A stretch of 64,000 nt of DNA, taken from NCBI RefSeq assembly GCF_008831285.2, contig NC_045145.1, positions 2,334,723 to 2,398,722 on the forward strand, in the 5' to 3' direction. This document shows positions 1 through 12,150 of the stretch, piece by piece; positions within the stretch are counted from its first letter, which is position 1; each line of letters starts with the position of its first letter. This stretch comes from Nymphaea colorata. Taxonomy: Eukaryota; Streptophyta; Magnoliopsida; Nymphaeales; Nymphaeaceae. Below the pieces are notes generated by a model. It did not search any database and was not told the origin of the DNA. It saw nothing but the letters and a program-made list of their open reading frames with translations. Position numbers and translations under genes: made by a program.

Positions 1-2
1 TC

Positions 3-39
<37 letters not shown>

Positions 40-111
40 GATGTAAACGAGTAAAATGAGAATTTTGGTGGGCATCCGGCTTCACTATATATATATATAT
101 ATATATAGTGG
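1..111. repeat. TA/CA microsatellites at the window edge
   Basis: Two (TA)n tracts (about 4-22 and 85-107) and a (CA)n tract lie just before repeat copy R1. The other complete copy, R3, is also preceded by (TA)n and (CA)n. No gene is seen here. Confidence 0.9.
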
Positions 112-2890
112 CACCAGCCACGCATTTTAACATATGCTTCCAGTTTTAACATGCTCATGATGAATCGACTTTACAATAAAGCTGGGCATACAAGGAATCT
201 TTTCCCGAACTAGACTTTACTTGGGCTAAAACAAGAGTGGAACCAAGTGCTCATCTTGCTTGCAGGAAACAAACACACCAACTTTCCAAATTAATTTGGA
301 GCTAAGATTTAAAGCCTAAATAGGATTCACAGCTAAAGAAGAGTTCACTCCTTTCACTATCAGGTTGTTCATTTTAAAACGAGTAGGATTCCAAATTTTA
401 AGTGGTTTTTCTCATCAGTGAAATTGCCGTGAGATTTCAGTTTTAGCTGAGCCTTTGCAAATTCTATCTTGTTGTCTTCACTGACTATCTGTCTGATATG
501 TTTTATAGACTGATGATTTGGAGCTCGTCCAATAGCTTCTTTGGTTAGATTGTAATAGTAATGACCGAACTGCGATAAATGAAACAAGAACAAAAGCAAG
601 AAATTGGCAGCAAAACCAAAAGAGAAGAAAATTGTGCATACCGTTGTAATCTTTTTGTTTAAGAGGGGCACACTGTGAGCCCCAAAGATAAAAATGGTAG
701 GCACATTTTACTTTTCCATGGGTATAAAAACACATGCACACATCACATTTTTATTGTAATCCAAATACCGTGGGCCTTCATTAGTATTACATTTTGCTAC
801 TATGGAAAATTTTGCATTAATTAATAGAATAAGTTGGAGTAGTCATGGAACTGACAACTTCATCCTCAAAAGTGACTTAACTCCTTTTACGTTAGACCTG
901 AAGTGACAACATCTATTAATATGATGCTCCCAAATTATTCCAGAAGAAATCTCCAGAAATTTTAACAGCCAGGAAAAAAGAGAGGAGGAAGGAGGGGCTA
1001 GAATATCACGTCTTCAATGACAAAGAAGTGATCAGCTTCATTTCTTACTTATTAAAAAACATTGCCCTAATTGGCCAAGTAACATACTAACCTTATGAAG
1101 AATGGATATTTACATAAGTGTACACGTGTAGGACTAGATTGGATTCATATCTAGATACAAAATAATAAAAACAACAATATACAAAGAATGTGAACGTGTG
1201 TTGACATTGTGATACACCTTCTAGAAAAGCACCCCATCCTAAGATCAAAATGGCCCTAGTACCATGTGAGAGCTCCAAATATGTTGACAGTAAGGAAATG
1301 AGAGAAGAGGAAAGAGATGCCAAAATATATTCAAATGAAAGCAATGGTGCTCTGTTTCATTGCTTATATAAAAAGAGCATCGTAGTAATTGACGAATTAC
1401 AGTAATGCCCTTATGAAGAAAGAGTACTTACATAATGTGTATACATGTAATACGTGGATGGGATTGGATTCAAACTAAAATCTCAAAAATAAAAGACAAA
1501 CATTATACACAAACTAATATACATGTCTCCTAACAATGTGAACCTAACTCGGCCATGAGCAAGCTGTTAATATGTCTATTTGTTGTTTTGCCATCACCTG
1601 ACTAGATATCCATAAAAAAAAGTAGACATTGAGAAATAAGAAACAGAACACTGTAGTCACTACCAGTATTATCTATTGAAGAACTAAATTGGCACAGAAA
1701 ACAATCCTTTTAGGAGTAGTAAATAAGTAATATCACATTATCAACAACAATAACTTGTTGACATTGACATTTTACTATTTGTTTGGCCATCACTTGACTG
1801 GACACCAAATGCAACAAGGGTAGACATTAAGAAACAAGAAATATAACATTGTAGTTACTACAAGTGTTCTCTATGGAGAAAGATACTGATAGAAAAAGCA
1901 CTTATTATTTAATGCTAAATCAGTTAGATCACATGTCAAAAGATAACTTGCTGAAATTTTGAACAGGAAAATGAAAAACGGAACCTTAGGTTGCAGACCA
2001 TATTATTATGTTTAGAGCTAAGCAGAGGATATAAAGGAAGACAAGGTAAAGGGGCACGACTTGGAACAATCACCTTTGGAGCCTAACAATTGTGCTGATA
2101 GCATGATGGCCTAGGAGTTCAGCAAGTGCATAGAGCTTAATAGCAAACAGCTACTAGTGCAATCAGGTAAGCATTGAGGATGATGGAAGATAAATCAAAA
2201 GAGTGAAGACACATTAACCCTAATACCCAAGAGGAACAAGGAGGCTGTAAACAATGAAAAGGCTCTTACGTAATAGAAAAATATATAACCCCAACTAAAG
2301 AAGAAGCATGGTGACATTTGCATTAAACGAAATGGTAAATATCTAAGACCATCATTCTTAAAGTGTGTGCAGATGACACATATATGGGAATAACTTGCAT
2401 ATACTTCAAAAAATATGGCAGCACAAATTCACACAGTTACATCTCCAAAAGATAAGTTTTTACTTGCGCAGTGTATGTTATAAACCAAGATAGACATAAT
2501 ATGTTGTCCCGAAGTCTCATCATTTGGAGACCTTCTTGACCTTTCGCTCCTTGAAGATCTTACTAGAAAAAAGAAGTATTACCTAATACCTGTCCTTTGC
2601 AAAACTAGAAACATGTGTGAGTGAATAAGAATTGATCTTCAAACTTATGCATGATCTCATATGTATGGTATACCACTATAGTTACCATATATGTAGTGTA
2701 AAACATTGACTGTATTATGGGCTTATCATAATAACGTATATAGCCTGCACTATGTAATACATCATGTATAACTAGTGTAATCTGTTATAGTCTATGGTGC
2801 CTATCTATATTGGGTTGATGCCAATAGAGATAAGCACTTGGCTGTACATAATCCATATACACATATATGTTTATATGCACTATATACTAT
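112..2890. repeat. Segmental repeat copy R1
   Basis: This segment is closely similar to R3 (25709-28185) in the same orientation, and its right half also matches R2 (13029-14310). R1 carries about 290 bp at roughly 750-1040 that R3 lacks. It contains a minus-strand 111-codon ORF (369-704) that differs from its R3 counterpart (25964-26299) by one residue. Within that ORF, a stretch from about 565 down to 370 follows a good splice acceptor (TTTATCGCAG), so it might be an exon, but I do not recognise the peptide. No transposase, LTR or terminal repeat was found. The nature of the unit is unknown. Confidence 0.85.
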
Positions 2891-2907
2891 TACATTTAAA
2901 TGTGTAT

Positions 2908-3381
2908 ATCAGATTCAGGTATTGACTCTGATCCGATCAGGTGACAAATAATTCACCAAAAATTCATAGAGAAAAACTCAAACGCATGTGCCCAACACTT
3001 ACAATACATAAACACCTGAAAGGGCATGTTCAACACCCGTACAACCTTAATAAGTTAGATATCATATTAGTATTTCATAGATGCAAGCATGGCCTATATT
3101 TAATTAGATTTCAAGGTGGGTGCACACATGATATCCTGAAAGACCTGGACAGTTTAAAATGAAAAAAAGAGAACTTGCACCCAGAAATCCGACTCTACCC
3201 TGAATTTATGTAAGTATAATATGTAATCATCTTTTCCATATTTCGCAAATCCAAGATCCGTTCCAGAGCTCACCTGTATATTTCCCTACCAACTCATGTT
3301 ACACATGTGCGGATGGGGCCACCAGTCCAGAGCATTGTCAAGAGAATTGGGTGCGGGTACAGGTCAGTGCATATATGTATG

Positions 3382-3450
<69 letters not shown>

Positions 3451-3922
3451 TCCCATTTATATATAGGCTTATAGCTTTCCTCACAGCTATGTGACGAAGG
3501 AAATTTTATTTTCAAAAGAGAAATTAATTAGATACTATGTCACACAGACTCTTCAAAAAAGAGGCCGCACCCATGTCAACACGACGCTGGTGCTAGTCCT
3601 GGTGCAGCTCCAATACGCACCCCAACCATGTCCTTTCTTATGCAAGTTCAAAATATTTTCCATTTTTTTTCGTCTCCCAGTTTCTTTCTTTATGTATAGT
3701 AATAAAAGTAAAAAGAAAGGACAGATTAAGCTAAGAAACAATCTAAAATTATATATATTATGAATACACATTTATATATATATATATATAATAAATATAT
3801 TATATATATACAATTATACACCCTCGCCGCACTCTTGCTGATTAACATGTATTCTCACTTAATTGTATTTAGCCACACAGATATATGGGGAAAAGAAATT
3901 TAAGTTTCCAAAACAGAAATTA
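2908..3922. repeat. Interspersed repeat S1, about 1 kb
   Basis: The sequence is repeated at 6625-7701 (S2) in the same orientation. Matches start at ATCAGATTCAGG and end at AAACAGAAATTA. The main difference is the central (TA)n tract (3388-3447 here). S1 abuts R1 and S2 abuts T2. It has no coding capacity and is probably a non-autonomous mobile element or part of a segmental duplication. Confidence 0.8.
3388..3447. repeat. (TA)n microsatellite inside S1
   Basis: About 30 uninterrupted TA units. They create spurious Tyr/Ile-repeat reading frames on both strands. Confidence 0.95.
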
Positions 3923-4733
3923 GTTAGATGTTTTGCTAATTAAGCATGATGGTCTCTCTCTCCCATTACAAGGTACTCAAGTTTCTAGAAAAGTATTAGT
4001 AAGCTGATATGAAGTCCTCTCTTCCAAATGATATTTACCATTAAAAGGTCTTTCCAAAAAAAGTGAGACCTGCACAACATTTTCTAAGGAAATGAACACT
4101 AAAAGATATTTAACTCTCAAAAAAAAAAAAGAGTTATAAGATGACCTAAATGCATCTCTAGCTCTCAACAATACAATAAAGACACTTGCAATTAAAACAG
4201 AATACAAATTGCTATATATATATATATATATTGGCCCCAAGCATAAAGTATAACCCGAGTCCAGCAGCTCATTATGGACGTGAAACCCTTCAAGGCATCT
4301 CCACGTATCACATAGCTACCAACAAAGCTCTCAATACCCTTATAAAAGCATGGTTGATGTCTTCAAGTAACATGCAATAAAGAAAGCTCCTAAGCATCCC
4401 AGGCAATTCAATTATATACAAAAAATAAAGGATAAGTCTAACACACCAAGTGGAAAAATTGAAGCATATTACATGTGGAATCATAGACATTCCATCTTTA
4501 TTCATAAAAAAGTGTTAAATATAACAGCAAAGATTGCATAAATTCAATTAGAAGAATACGTCATCACATCCAAATATAACGGTCAACTCACCTGATTGGA
4601 TGCATAAAAAGAACTCTTGCCACAAACAGTATTTTGGTAAGCAAAGGAAGACTAGGCACTAAATGCAGAAAAGAAGGTTGGTCATGCAATGAAACATGAA
4701 TTTAAATGTGAAGACTGAGTAATGAGCACTTAC
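3923..4733. other. AT-rich intergenic or intronic DNA
   Basis: No exon is seen here. If the callose synthase gene were intact, its next exon (the FAPFWNE-type exon) should lie in or below this interval on the minus strand. It is absent here and is found upstream, at 5901-5987. Confidence 0.5.
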
Positions 4734-4816
4734 TCTTTGGTTGGCACATGAAGATACTTCATGAAAGCTTCAGGAAACTGCTCAACAAGCACATGAACAG
4801 CATCAACAGAATGAAT
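4734..4816 (-). CDS. Callose synthase exon (AVH..FPEAFMKYLHVP)
   Basis: The 83 nt exon is bounded by TTTCAG on its 5' side and GTAAGT on its 3' side on the minus strand. It encodes IHSVDAVHVLVEQFPEAFM followed by KYLHVPTKE. The family pattern is a conserved IRSxEAVHxLFxxFPEAFMxxLHVP. It should follow directly the exon at 5056-5121, and it does. Confidence 0.8.
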
Positions 4817-5055
4817 CTGAAACCAGAAAGTGAAAATGTTGAAGGAACTGCAGATTATCAATCTAGAAGGAAAATTAATAAAGCAAGCACACCATACTAA
4901 ATTTATAAATTAATTATTTCAGACACATAAAATAAGTTGGTGTAAAAATATCAACTTAGAGCAACAATATCTTAAAAAACCAAGCAAAACTCATGATCTT
5001 TCCAAGCAAACAGCTAAACACTGCCACACTAAGATAATAAGATGAACTGACATAC

Positions 5056-5121
5056 CTTGCCTAGACCATCGCTTGCCCCAAGCAAGAAGCCAACAATTGC
5101 AGAAAAGGGTGTATAGAAAAT
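5056..5121 (-). CDS. Callose synthase exon (IFYTPFSAIVGFLLGA)
   Basis: The 66 nt exon is bounded by TTTCAG and GTATGT on the minus strand. It encodes IFYTPFSAIVGFLLGASDG then LGK. It matches the conserved xWYTxxSAxxGFLLGARDRLGE block of callose synthases. The usual ARDRLG reads ASDGLG here, a sign of relaxed constraint. Confidence 0.8.
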
Positions 5122-5607
5122 CTGAAAAGAGTGTATAGTAAATCTGAAAATCGAGAAGATAAATCTGCAATTAATAGCATATCAGTACGGGACAACAGGA
5201 AAAGAACTATTCAAAATCAAAGACAATGAGCCACTGCAGGACATTTTCATGAATTACAGTCAATGAAAATGGGGAAAAATGGTTCTACAACCAACAATAT
5301 GGAAAAAATTAACCACCTAAAACAAACTTTTAGCCAACACACAGTCATAAGACCCCAAACTATTAAGCTTATGAATTTGACGGTATCCAAGAACCAGAAA
5401 CACCCTATTCTCCTAAATCACAATTCACCTACAGAAGTTTTGACTTAGCACACCTTGACTAACCGCATAACATTAACCAATAAAATCTAAAAAATGCATA
5501 GATACAAAAGAATCATCAATAAAGGAAATTAACAAATTTCAAGCAAAAACCGAGCTGTACGAAACATATTGAGGTATATACAGCACTATTTGTAAAGAAC
5601 TGCATCC

Positions 5608-5819
5608 ACGTAGTCTAAGGCTCTCCAAAACCTAACGAAAGCTTAGCATCTGATGTTCCGTTCAAAGCCAAAAAAGGTTTCAAGTACACAGCCAACAAAA
5701 TTTCAGCGAGCTTAAGGCACAACCCCATCTCCACACTTAGGCAACCCAAGCTAGGGCTTTAAAAACATAACACATGTGTACAGACACTCCAAAATCTGCT
5801 ACACCACATCGCTAGCCTA
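5608..5819. repeat. Direct repeat T1, about 210 bp
   Basis: Nearly identical to T2 (7705-7906), from ACGTAGTCTAAGG to ACACCACAT. T1 and T2 flank a block that contains the misplaced callose synthase exon and S2. This suggests that block was inserted or duplicated here. Confidence 0.85.
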
Positions 5820-5900
5820 AACCTAAACCAAAGGTTGACACACAATGGGAAGATAATATGTATAAGCAAAAGGATAGCTAGATATTGACAAATTAGTGAC

Positions 5901-5987
5901 ATAGTTTTCCTCCCGCAAGGTTCTCACAATCTCATTCCAAAATGGAGCAAACTTGGCAGCATATGCCTTGTCTCCCAGAATATAGCC
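5901..5987 (-). CDS. Callose synthase exon out of order (FAPFWNEIVRTLREEN)
   Basis: Minus strand. A GTGTAG acceptor precedes a frame that includes AKFAPFWNEIVRTLREENYV, the family's conserved xAAxFAPFWNEIIxxLREEDYI block. In callose synthases this block follows the LHVP segment, but here the exon lies about 0.8 kb upstream of IFYT and over 1 kb upstream of LHVP. Its 3' border is uncertain: a weak GTCACT could serve as donor, and beyond it the expected EMxLLLMP is not present. It lies within the block between T1 and T2. Confidence 0.75.
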
Positions 5988-6624
5988 CTACACCAAATAT
6001 CATTAGCCATTAACTATAAAATTGAAACTAGAATGAAAAGAAGAATGAATCACCTGAAAATACGCAGATTTAAAGGATCACATGCCATCGTCCATGGATG
6101 TTCCATTCAGATACATCATTTATAATAATGCAAGGATAAATAAAAATCCTACTGCATGGAATATGTGCATGTGATGAAACCAACACATATACAAATCACA
6201 GTAACAACATGCATATTCAGATACATCAAAATTGATGCAACTGTAAAGCCTGAGGTTGCCATTGTGTACAAACGGCTACTAGATATTGTGTCACAGATCA
6301 CAAGCCTTCCAGTTAAAATGATATACAGCCAAACACATTAGGTGGAATCCAGGCAGTAGACTATGTGATTTCAGGTGCTACAGAAAACACAAAAGAGAGG
6401 TCATGATTCAAATGTTAAAAACTTAAAATCATCAAGAAACATTCATTTCTGCCCGGACAGCATAACACATATCAGAATTGTAGACCACATGCATCAAACA
6501 CAAACAATTCTACAACTGAAAGATATAAACCCAGAGAATAGTAGATGACAGATAAATCATAAAAAAGGAAGAGGGTAAGGTAAAGTTCCTTATCTTCAGT
6601 TAGTTGAGACTCGATTTTCCTGAA

Positions 6625-7094
6625 ATCAGATTCAGGTAATGACTCTGATCCAATCAGGTGACAAATAATTCACCAAAAATTCATAGAGAGAAACTCAAAC
6701 GCATGTGCCCAACACTTACAATACATAAACACATGAAAGGGCATGTTTAACACCCGTACAACCTTAATAAGGTAGATATCATATTAGTTTTTCATAGATG
6801 CAAGCATGGCCTATATTTAATTAAATTTCAAGGTGGGTCCACACATGATATCCTGAAAGACATGGACAGTTTAAAATGAAAAAAAGAGAACCTGCACCCA
6901 GAAATCCGACTCTACTCTGAATTTATGTAAGTATAATATGTAATCATCTTTTCCATATTTCGCAAATCCAAGATCCATTCCAAAGCTCACTTGTATATTT
7001 CCCTACCAACTCGTGTTACACATGTGTGGATGGGGCCACCAATCCAGAGCATTGTCAAGAGAATTGGGTGCGGGTACAGGTCAGTGCATATATG

Positions 7095-7133
<39 letters not shown>

Positions 7134-7145
7134 AGTATAGTAGGA

Positions 7146-7184
<39 letters not shown>

Positions 7185-7701
7185 CATATATCCGATTATA
7201 CTCCCATTTATATATAGGCTTATAGCTTACCTCACAGCTATGTGAGGAAGGAAATTTTATTTTCAAAAGAGAAATTAATTAGATGCTATGTCACACATAC
7301 TCTTCAAAAAAGAGGCCGCACACACCCATGTCAACACGACGCTGGTGTTAGTCCTGGTGCAGCTCCAATATGCACCCCAACCATGTCCTTTCTTATGCAA
7401 GTTCAAAATATTTTCCATTTTTTTTTGTCTCCCTGTTTCTTTCTTTATGCATAGTAATAAAAGTAAAAACAAAAGACAGATTAAGCTAAGAAACAATATA
7501 AAATTATATATATTATGAATACACATTTATATATATATATATATATAAAATAAATATATTATATATATAATAAATATATTATATATATACAATTATACAC
7601 CCTCGCCGCACCCTTGCCGATTAACATGTATTCTCTTTTAATTGTATTTAGCCACACAGATATATGGGGAAAAGAAATTTAAGTTTCCAAAACAGAAATT
7701 A
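6625..7701. repeat. Interspersed repeat S2, about 1.08 kb
   Basis: Second copy of S1 in the same orientation. It contains two (TA)n tracts (about 7099-7131 and 7150-7181) separated by a short unique spacer, where S1 has one tract. It ends directly at direct repeat T2. Confidence 0.8.
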
Positions 7702-7704
7702 TTT

Positions 7705-7906
7705 ACGTAGTCTAAGGCTCTCCAAAACCTAACGAAAGCTTAGCAGCTGATGTTTCCTTCAAAGCCAAAAAAGGTTTCAAGTACACAGCCAACAAAATTT
7801 CAGCGAGCTTAAGGCACAACCTCATCTCCACACTTAAGCAACCCAAGCTAGGGCTTTAAAAACATAACACATGTGTACAGACACTCCAAAATCTGCTACA
7901 CCACAT
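7705..7906. repeat. Direct repeat T2, about 200 bp
   Basis: Copy of T1 (5608-5819) directly after S2. The T1 to T2 distance (about 2.1 kb) defines the extra block containing S2 and the displaced exon. Confidence 0.85.
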
Positions 7907-10900
7907 GCTATCATGAACCATACCTCAATGTAGCATGGCCAAGCCCTTAGCACCAGACCATGCCAACCTGCTAAGTCGCTAACTTGCTATCAAATGGCCA
8001 TTCCATCATTGGCCCAATTCAACATCTGATGTCCACCCCATTATTCCAAGTCCTTGCCAACTGCCTTCATGCTTGGCCTTCTCATAGGTGTTGCGGGTGC
8101 TACATTCTCAAGTGCCTCAGTGTATGTCACTAGAGAACTAGACGAAGCCGAGGCAATGAGTAGACCATAGAGCTTAGGCATGCCTAGGCTGGACTAAGCG
8201 CTCTAAATGAAAAAAAATAAAAAATAAAAATGTAAAAGCTAATAAAATGCAACCAAAATATTACTATATACAGCCACATATATAAACATATACATGATTA
8301 TATACAGTCACAGAAAGGCTACAAAATAATACAAAACTAAAGATCGTCAAATAATACAAAATTTATTCATATAAATACACATACAATAACATCAGGTCTC
8401 TCTCTCTCTCTCTCTCTCGCTGGTTGGTCCACCAAAGCTATTGTGATAGACATCAAAGCTGCTTGCTTGTAATTGTGTCTCACTGAAGGATCTATAAGTT
8501 AGTGGAAGAGTTGAAAGGGGAGAGAAAACAGACTTTGGCCACCGACAAGGCATTGAAAAAGGAAAACCAAGAACCTAAGACAATAAAGCACCTAGACAAC
8601 CCATGTCACAATGAAAGTGAAAACTAAACATGACACTATGCAGGAAACCATTAAAGCAGAAAACAATTGCCCAACTCAACAAAACTAAATAATGAAACTA
8701 AATCAAAATCGGATCCTACTGAATACAAATCAAACCAATGACCTTAACCGCTAGACATGTGCAATAGCTAACTAAAGGATCTATTCAACTAACCTGACAC
8801 TAACGTGATACAAGAGAAGCTGAGCATTATCCTCGTCTAAAACCATGAAGGACCTGATGACATAAAACCCAAAACCCATGCAACTTCGACGAATAGAACC
8901 TTTCAAAAATTGATTGGTCCTTTTGAAAAGAGATAAGAGGTGTTCCATGACAAACTCAAACCTAAGTCTGGGTTATGTTGAAGACACTCAGTTAAGATGG
9001 AATAATTGGCCAGGCTTAATCACTTGTCCCAAATGATATGCATCTCTTGAGACAAAGAAAATGAAATTCGTCACACTCAACATCTATTCCATGAATGGAC
9101 TAATGGTTTGGTAATGGAATAGCCAACATCTTTCAAGGCCAAAGGGGATTGGGAATGAAATGACAAACATATTTCAAGACCAAAGGAGATTGGTTAGTTC
9201 CTCCTATGACTAGAGATGTCAAGTTTTTAGTTTGAAATAGTTTAAAAACGATCAATTTAACTAATAATCATGAGTGCTCGTGTTGTGCAAATAATATGGC
9301 CTTCATTTACACATAGCACCTACCGTACAAGCATTAGGATTCATTTCGCGTCAATGTCGTCAAATCTCTAGAAGGGATGCCTTTCAATTTCCAAAATATG
9401 AACATAAAGGAATCATCCTCAGCATCTTAGGTAATCAAAAATAGGAGAAGATATCGACCCTAGGATCACACATCTACCAAAGATTTTTAAATTCAATTCC
9501 TGCAAGTTCAGCCTTCATGCCTTTCATCTCTTGGCAGACACCTTTTGTTTTTTTTTCCTCTTTTTTTTTTCTTTCTTTTGCATTCAGCTTTTGCCTTTGA
9601 ATTTTTTTTTCTTGATTTTTTTTTTGGCCGACCTTCACCTTTGAGGGAATACCTCACCACCCCAAAGGCTACTACGAAGCTCCACCGCTTTGGTGGTTAT
9701 GTGTAGCTTTGCCGCATATCCAACCCACTTCACCTTGTGGGTTTTGAACGAGCCAAAGGTTCATAAGTCATTACCTTCGTAGTATAGACATAAATCACCT
9801 ATATGCCTAGCCGGTACTCTTGATTACTGACCCAGAGGAACGACTACACAAGCCTCGAGCCAATCTATCAACTCTCATTTTGCTACCTGCCAAGATCTTA
9901 CAAAGGATCTTGGCTTCTCTCTCAAGATATCTTGCTGTTAAATCATTGCAAATGCTTGATTACCAGAGTCAACAGCATTTCCTAGTCTCGACTTTCTCAA
10001 CTTCACAGGACCTTTCTTTACTACTCATATTCAAGATCTTTTCAGTATTCCTCTTCCATTGTTTGGCAACAAAAATTTGATGAAATTTTATCCTTCTGCT
10101 CAAGGAGGTACTAAGAATAAAGAAAAGCCACATCGTTGTGTGAGAAGACACTTTTAAAATGTTTTTAAGAAAAACTCAAAATTATCACTTTTACAAAAAT
10201 TCTTAACATCAAATGGTATATCACCAAGAGGAAGGAATTCTTCTCTAAAGAAGAGGGTGAATGCAAAATAGCATAGGTTGGTTGGGTAGAAAAATGAACT
10301 TCACCAACTCTCCTAGAAACTTCTATACGAAAGGTTGGTTTAATAGTGATGATTTTCCATAAACGTTTGAGTCCTCAACTGATTGAATGTTTTACAAATG
10401 GTTTAGGTTAAGCTCTTATCTTTCCCCAAAGGAAGCCCGAGATAAATCAATCCTATGTGGTGGGTTTTGTAAAATCATCAAGTGCATGATAATGACAACT
10501 ATGGGATTGGACTCTGTTAGACTCTAAATGTACGACTATCCGGCAAAGTTTGATCAGTCTTGTGCCCTGGTGACATGATTATAAACTTCAATTTCACAAG
10601 CTAATTGAAGTCCATTGTCAAAAAAAAAAAAAGTTCCTTAAAGACAAAAGAATACCAAAGTACAAAACGCTTAGGTTTATAATAATCAAGAAACTCCAGT
10701 ACTTGCCAAAAAATCGTCATGTAATGTAACCATCAGAAAAGAAAAACGAAATCAAAGTATGCATTTATTGTGAACTGTTTCCCAAAATTATTCAAAAAAA
10801 GCCAAATTCAGAAGCACTTAGAGTCATCCTGTATGTGGAACAAAATACTTATACAATAATGAATTAATCAGAGAGAAATTGGCCTGCAGCCTGCTTAGCA

Positions 10901-11122
10901 GCAGGACACAACAGAAACAACATCAGTGATGAACTATCATATCATGAGGCCTGCAGGAAAGGATTCAGGAAAAGATCAACAATCTTCAACATTGAAATGA
11001 CAGATGCATTGTTTCCATTGTTGTTAGGCATGTGAGCTTATGCAGGCCACAAGAACATTTTACCTTCTTAGTTTAATCCCTCGAAAGTATTTTATGACTA
11101 GACAAAGGCAGCAAAAACTCAC
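7907..11122. other. Long non-coding stretch within the callose synthase locus
   Basis: No exon is recognised between the IFYT exon side and the WHDLVSK exon at 11123. A (CT)n tract lies at about 8397-8418 and T-rich runs lie at 9545-9625. The 86-codon ORF at 9820-10080 resembles nothing known. If the gene were intact this would be an unusually long intron, from which the expected LWAPV exon is missing. Confidence 0.5.
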
Positions 11123-11204
11123 GTTTTGATACAAGATCATGCCACGAATACTCTAGCCCATTAAGATTTATAATAATTTTTGTAGGATTGACCCATGGCC
11201 TTAT
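11123..11204 (-). CDS. Callose synthase exon (IRPWVNPTK...YSWHDLVSK)
   Basis: The 82 nt exon has an ATGCAG acceptor and a GTGAGT donor on the minus strand. It encodes IRPWVNPTKIIINLNGLEY followed by SWHDLVSK. This matches the family block IxPLVxPTxxI...YxWHDxVS that follows a membrane segment. It follows the exon at 11299-11359. Confidence 0.85.
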
Positions 11205-11298
11205 CTGCATATGTTGGAAAGGAAACAATCAGACAAATGAAACGTAAACAAAAGAACCATCATCGACCAGTTAGCAATCGGTATCTGCTTTTACTTTC

Positions 11299-11359
11299 CT
11301 GGAGGAAATAGGCAAATGAGAATTTTGCTCCAAACACACAAAGCCAGAAAATCATATAT
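11299..11359 (-). CDS. Callose synthase membrane-segment exon
   Basis: The 61 nt exon has an AATGCAG acceptor on the minus strand. Spliced to the previous exon it encodes YMIFWLCVFGAKFSFAYFLQ, the conserved membrane helix before the IxPLVxPT block. At the expected 3' border the sequence reads CAG|GAAAGT instead of CAG|GTxxGT. The nearest GT is four bases further, and using it would break the frame into the next exon. Confidence 0.8.
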
Positions 11360-11975
11360 CTGCATTTTATCAATATGAAACATGAGCACCCAGTTCATGG
11401 GACTGTGTGCCAGTTCACAAAGTAAAGAGTCAGAATTCACAACAGCCAAAAGGATTCATCCAGTCCAATGTGCCTAACCACCAAAAGAGTACAAGGAAAA
11501 TGTACATTCCAATTGCACACAATTGGGCTTCAAAAGAATGAAATGCCATCACTATCAAGATTCAAAATGAAAGCATTCTCAAAACCCAAACATTTATGCA
11601 ACACTGTGTCTTATTTGTCTTTCTCCTCCTCAGTCTAAAATTTTCTCTTTTGGCTGTGTGGCTGTCTGATACAAACCTAAGATAAGTATTAATTACTTCA
11701 TAAAGTCTAACCATAACCCCTGGATCCCAATGCAATTTCTGGATGAATCCAAACAATCATCTAAAGAATGCAATCTGAGTTTATAAATTTTGGTTTAGAA
11801 ATAGAAGCTCAGATATCAAAACTCAAAAGTACTGGCTGACATGCCAAGAGAACCACCCTAGTCATGGACACACCCAAACACCTAGTAAATCCTTCATATA
11901 CACAAAATCAAACTAAAACAATATTCCATGTCTGAGCACAATACAAAGATATTTCCACAGGAAAATACAGACTAC

Positions 11976-12028
11976 TTGATAAAGTCAGTTGTTCGCTCAT
12001 ACATTCCTCGTCCAACATAATGTCTTTC
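11976..12028 (-). CDS. Callose synthase exon (ERHYVGRGMYERTTDFIK)
   Basis: The 53 nt exon has a TTTAAG acceptor and a donor taken as GTAGTC, on the minus strand. It encodes ERHYVGRGMYERTTDFIK with the final Lys split across the intron. The split codon is completed by the exon at 11299-11359. The YVGRGM motif is diagnostic for callose synthases. Without splicing the frame would hit TAG immediately, which supports the donor chosen. Confidence 0.85.
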
Positions 12029-12111
12029 CTTAAATCAGAAAAGAACAGCTGTTAGGGACAACAATAAATGAATAAGAAAATACAACGGGAAGAACAATGG
12101 AGAAAGCAAAC

Positions 12112-12150
12112 CTGATGCATCCACTTGATAAATCTCCTAACAGGCCATTG
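12112..12150 (-). CDS. Callose synthase exon end (RRFIKWMHQ)
   Basis: Minus strand. The frame reads DQWPVRRFIKWMHQ then a GTTTGC donor. It joins in frame with the next exon to give the family's (F/L)KWxHQERxYVGRGM. The 5' border is uncertain because a stop lies just upstream in frame, so only the 3' end is well supported. Confidence 0.65.

Larger units (their letters stand above)
4734..12150 (-). pseudogene. Callose synthase (GSL8/GSL10-like) partial gene, rearranged
   Basis: Seven short minus-strand exons encode consecutive pieces of a plant callose synthase (1,3-beta-glucan synthase, GT48). This is a large plasma-membrane enzyme that makes callose from UDP-glucose at the cell plate and plasmodesmata. 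The recognised part runs from the HQERxYVGRGM motif, through a membrane segment and the WHDLVSK motif, to LGxIxSxxAVH...FPEAFM and FAPFWNEI. In the family these lie in the central membrane/linker region upstream of the catalytic loop. Most exons have canonical GT/AG borders and join in frame, for example 11976-12028 to 11299-11359. The first and last thirds of the protein are not in the window. One expected exon (the LWAPV stretch between WHDLVSK and IFYT) was not found, and the FAPFWNE exon lies upstream of exons it should follow. One donor site reads GA. I infer a decayed or rearranged copy. The clade assignment rests on remembered family motifs. Confidence 0.7.

Noticed and set aside
2500-2580. 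Minus-strand KERKVKKVSK-stop peptide, present in R1, R2 and R3
   Set aside because: It is too short, I do not recognise a family, and the upstream part lacks a convincing exon. It could still be the end of a captured exon.
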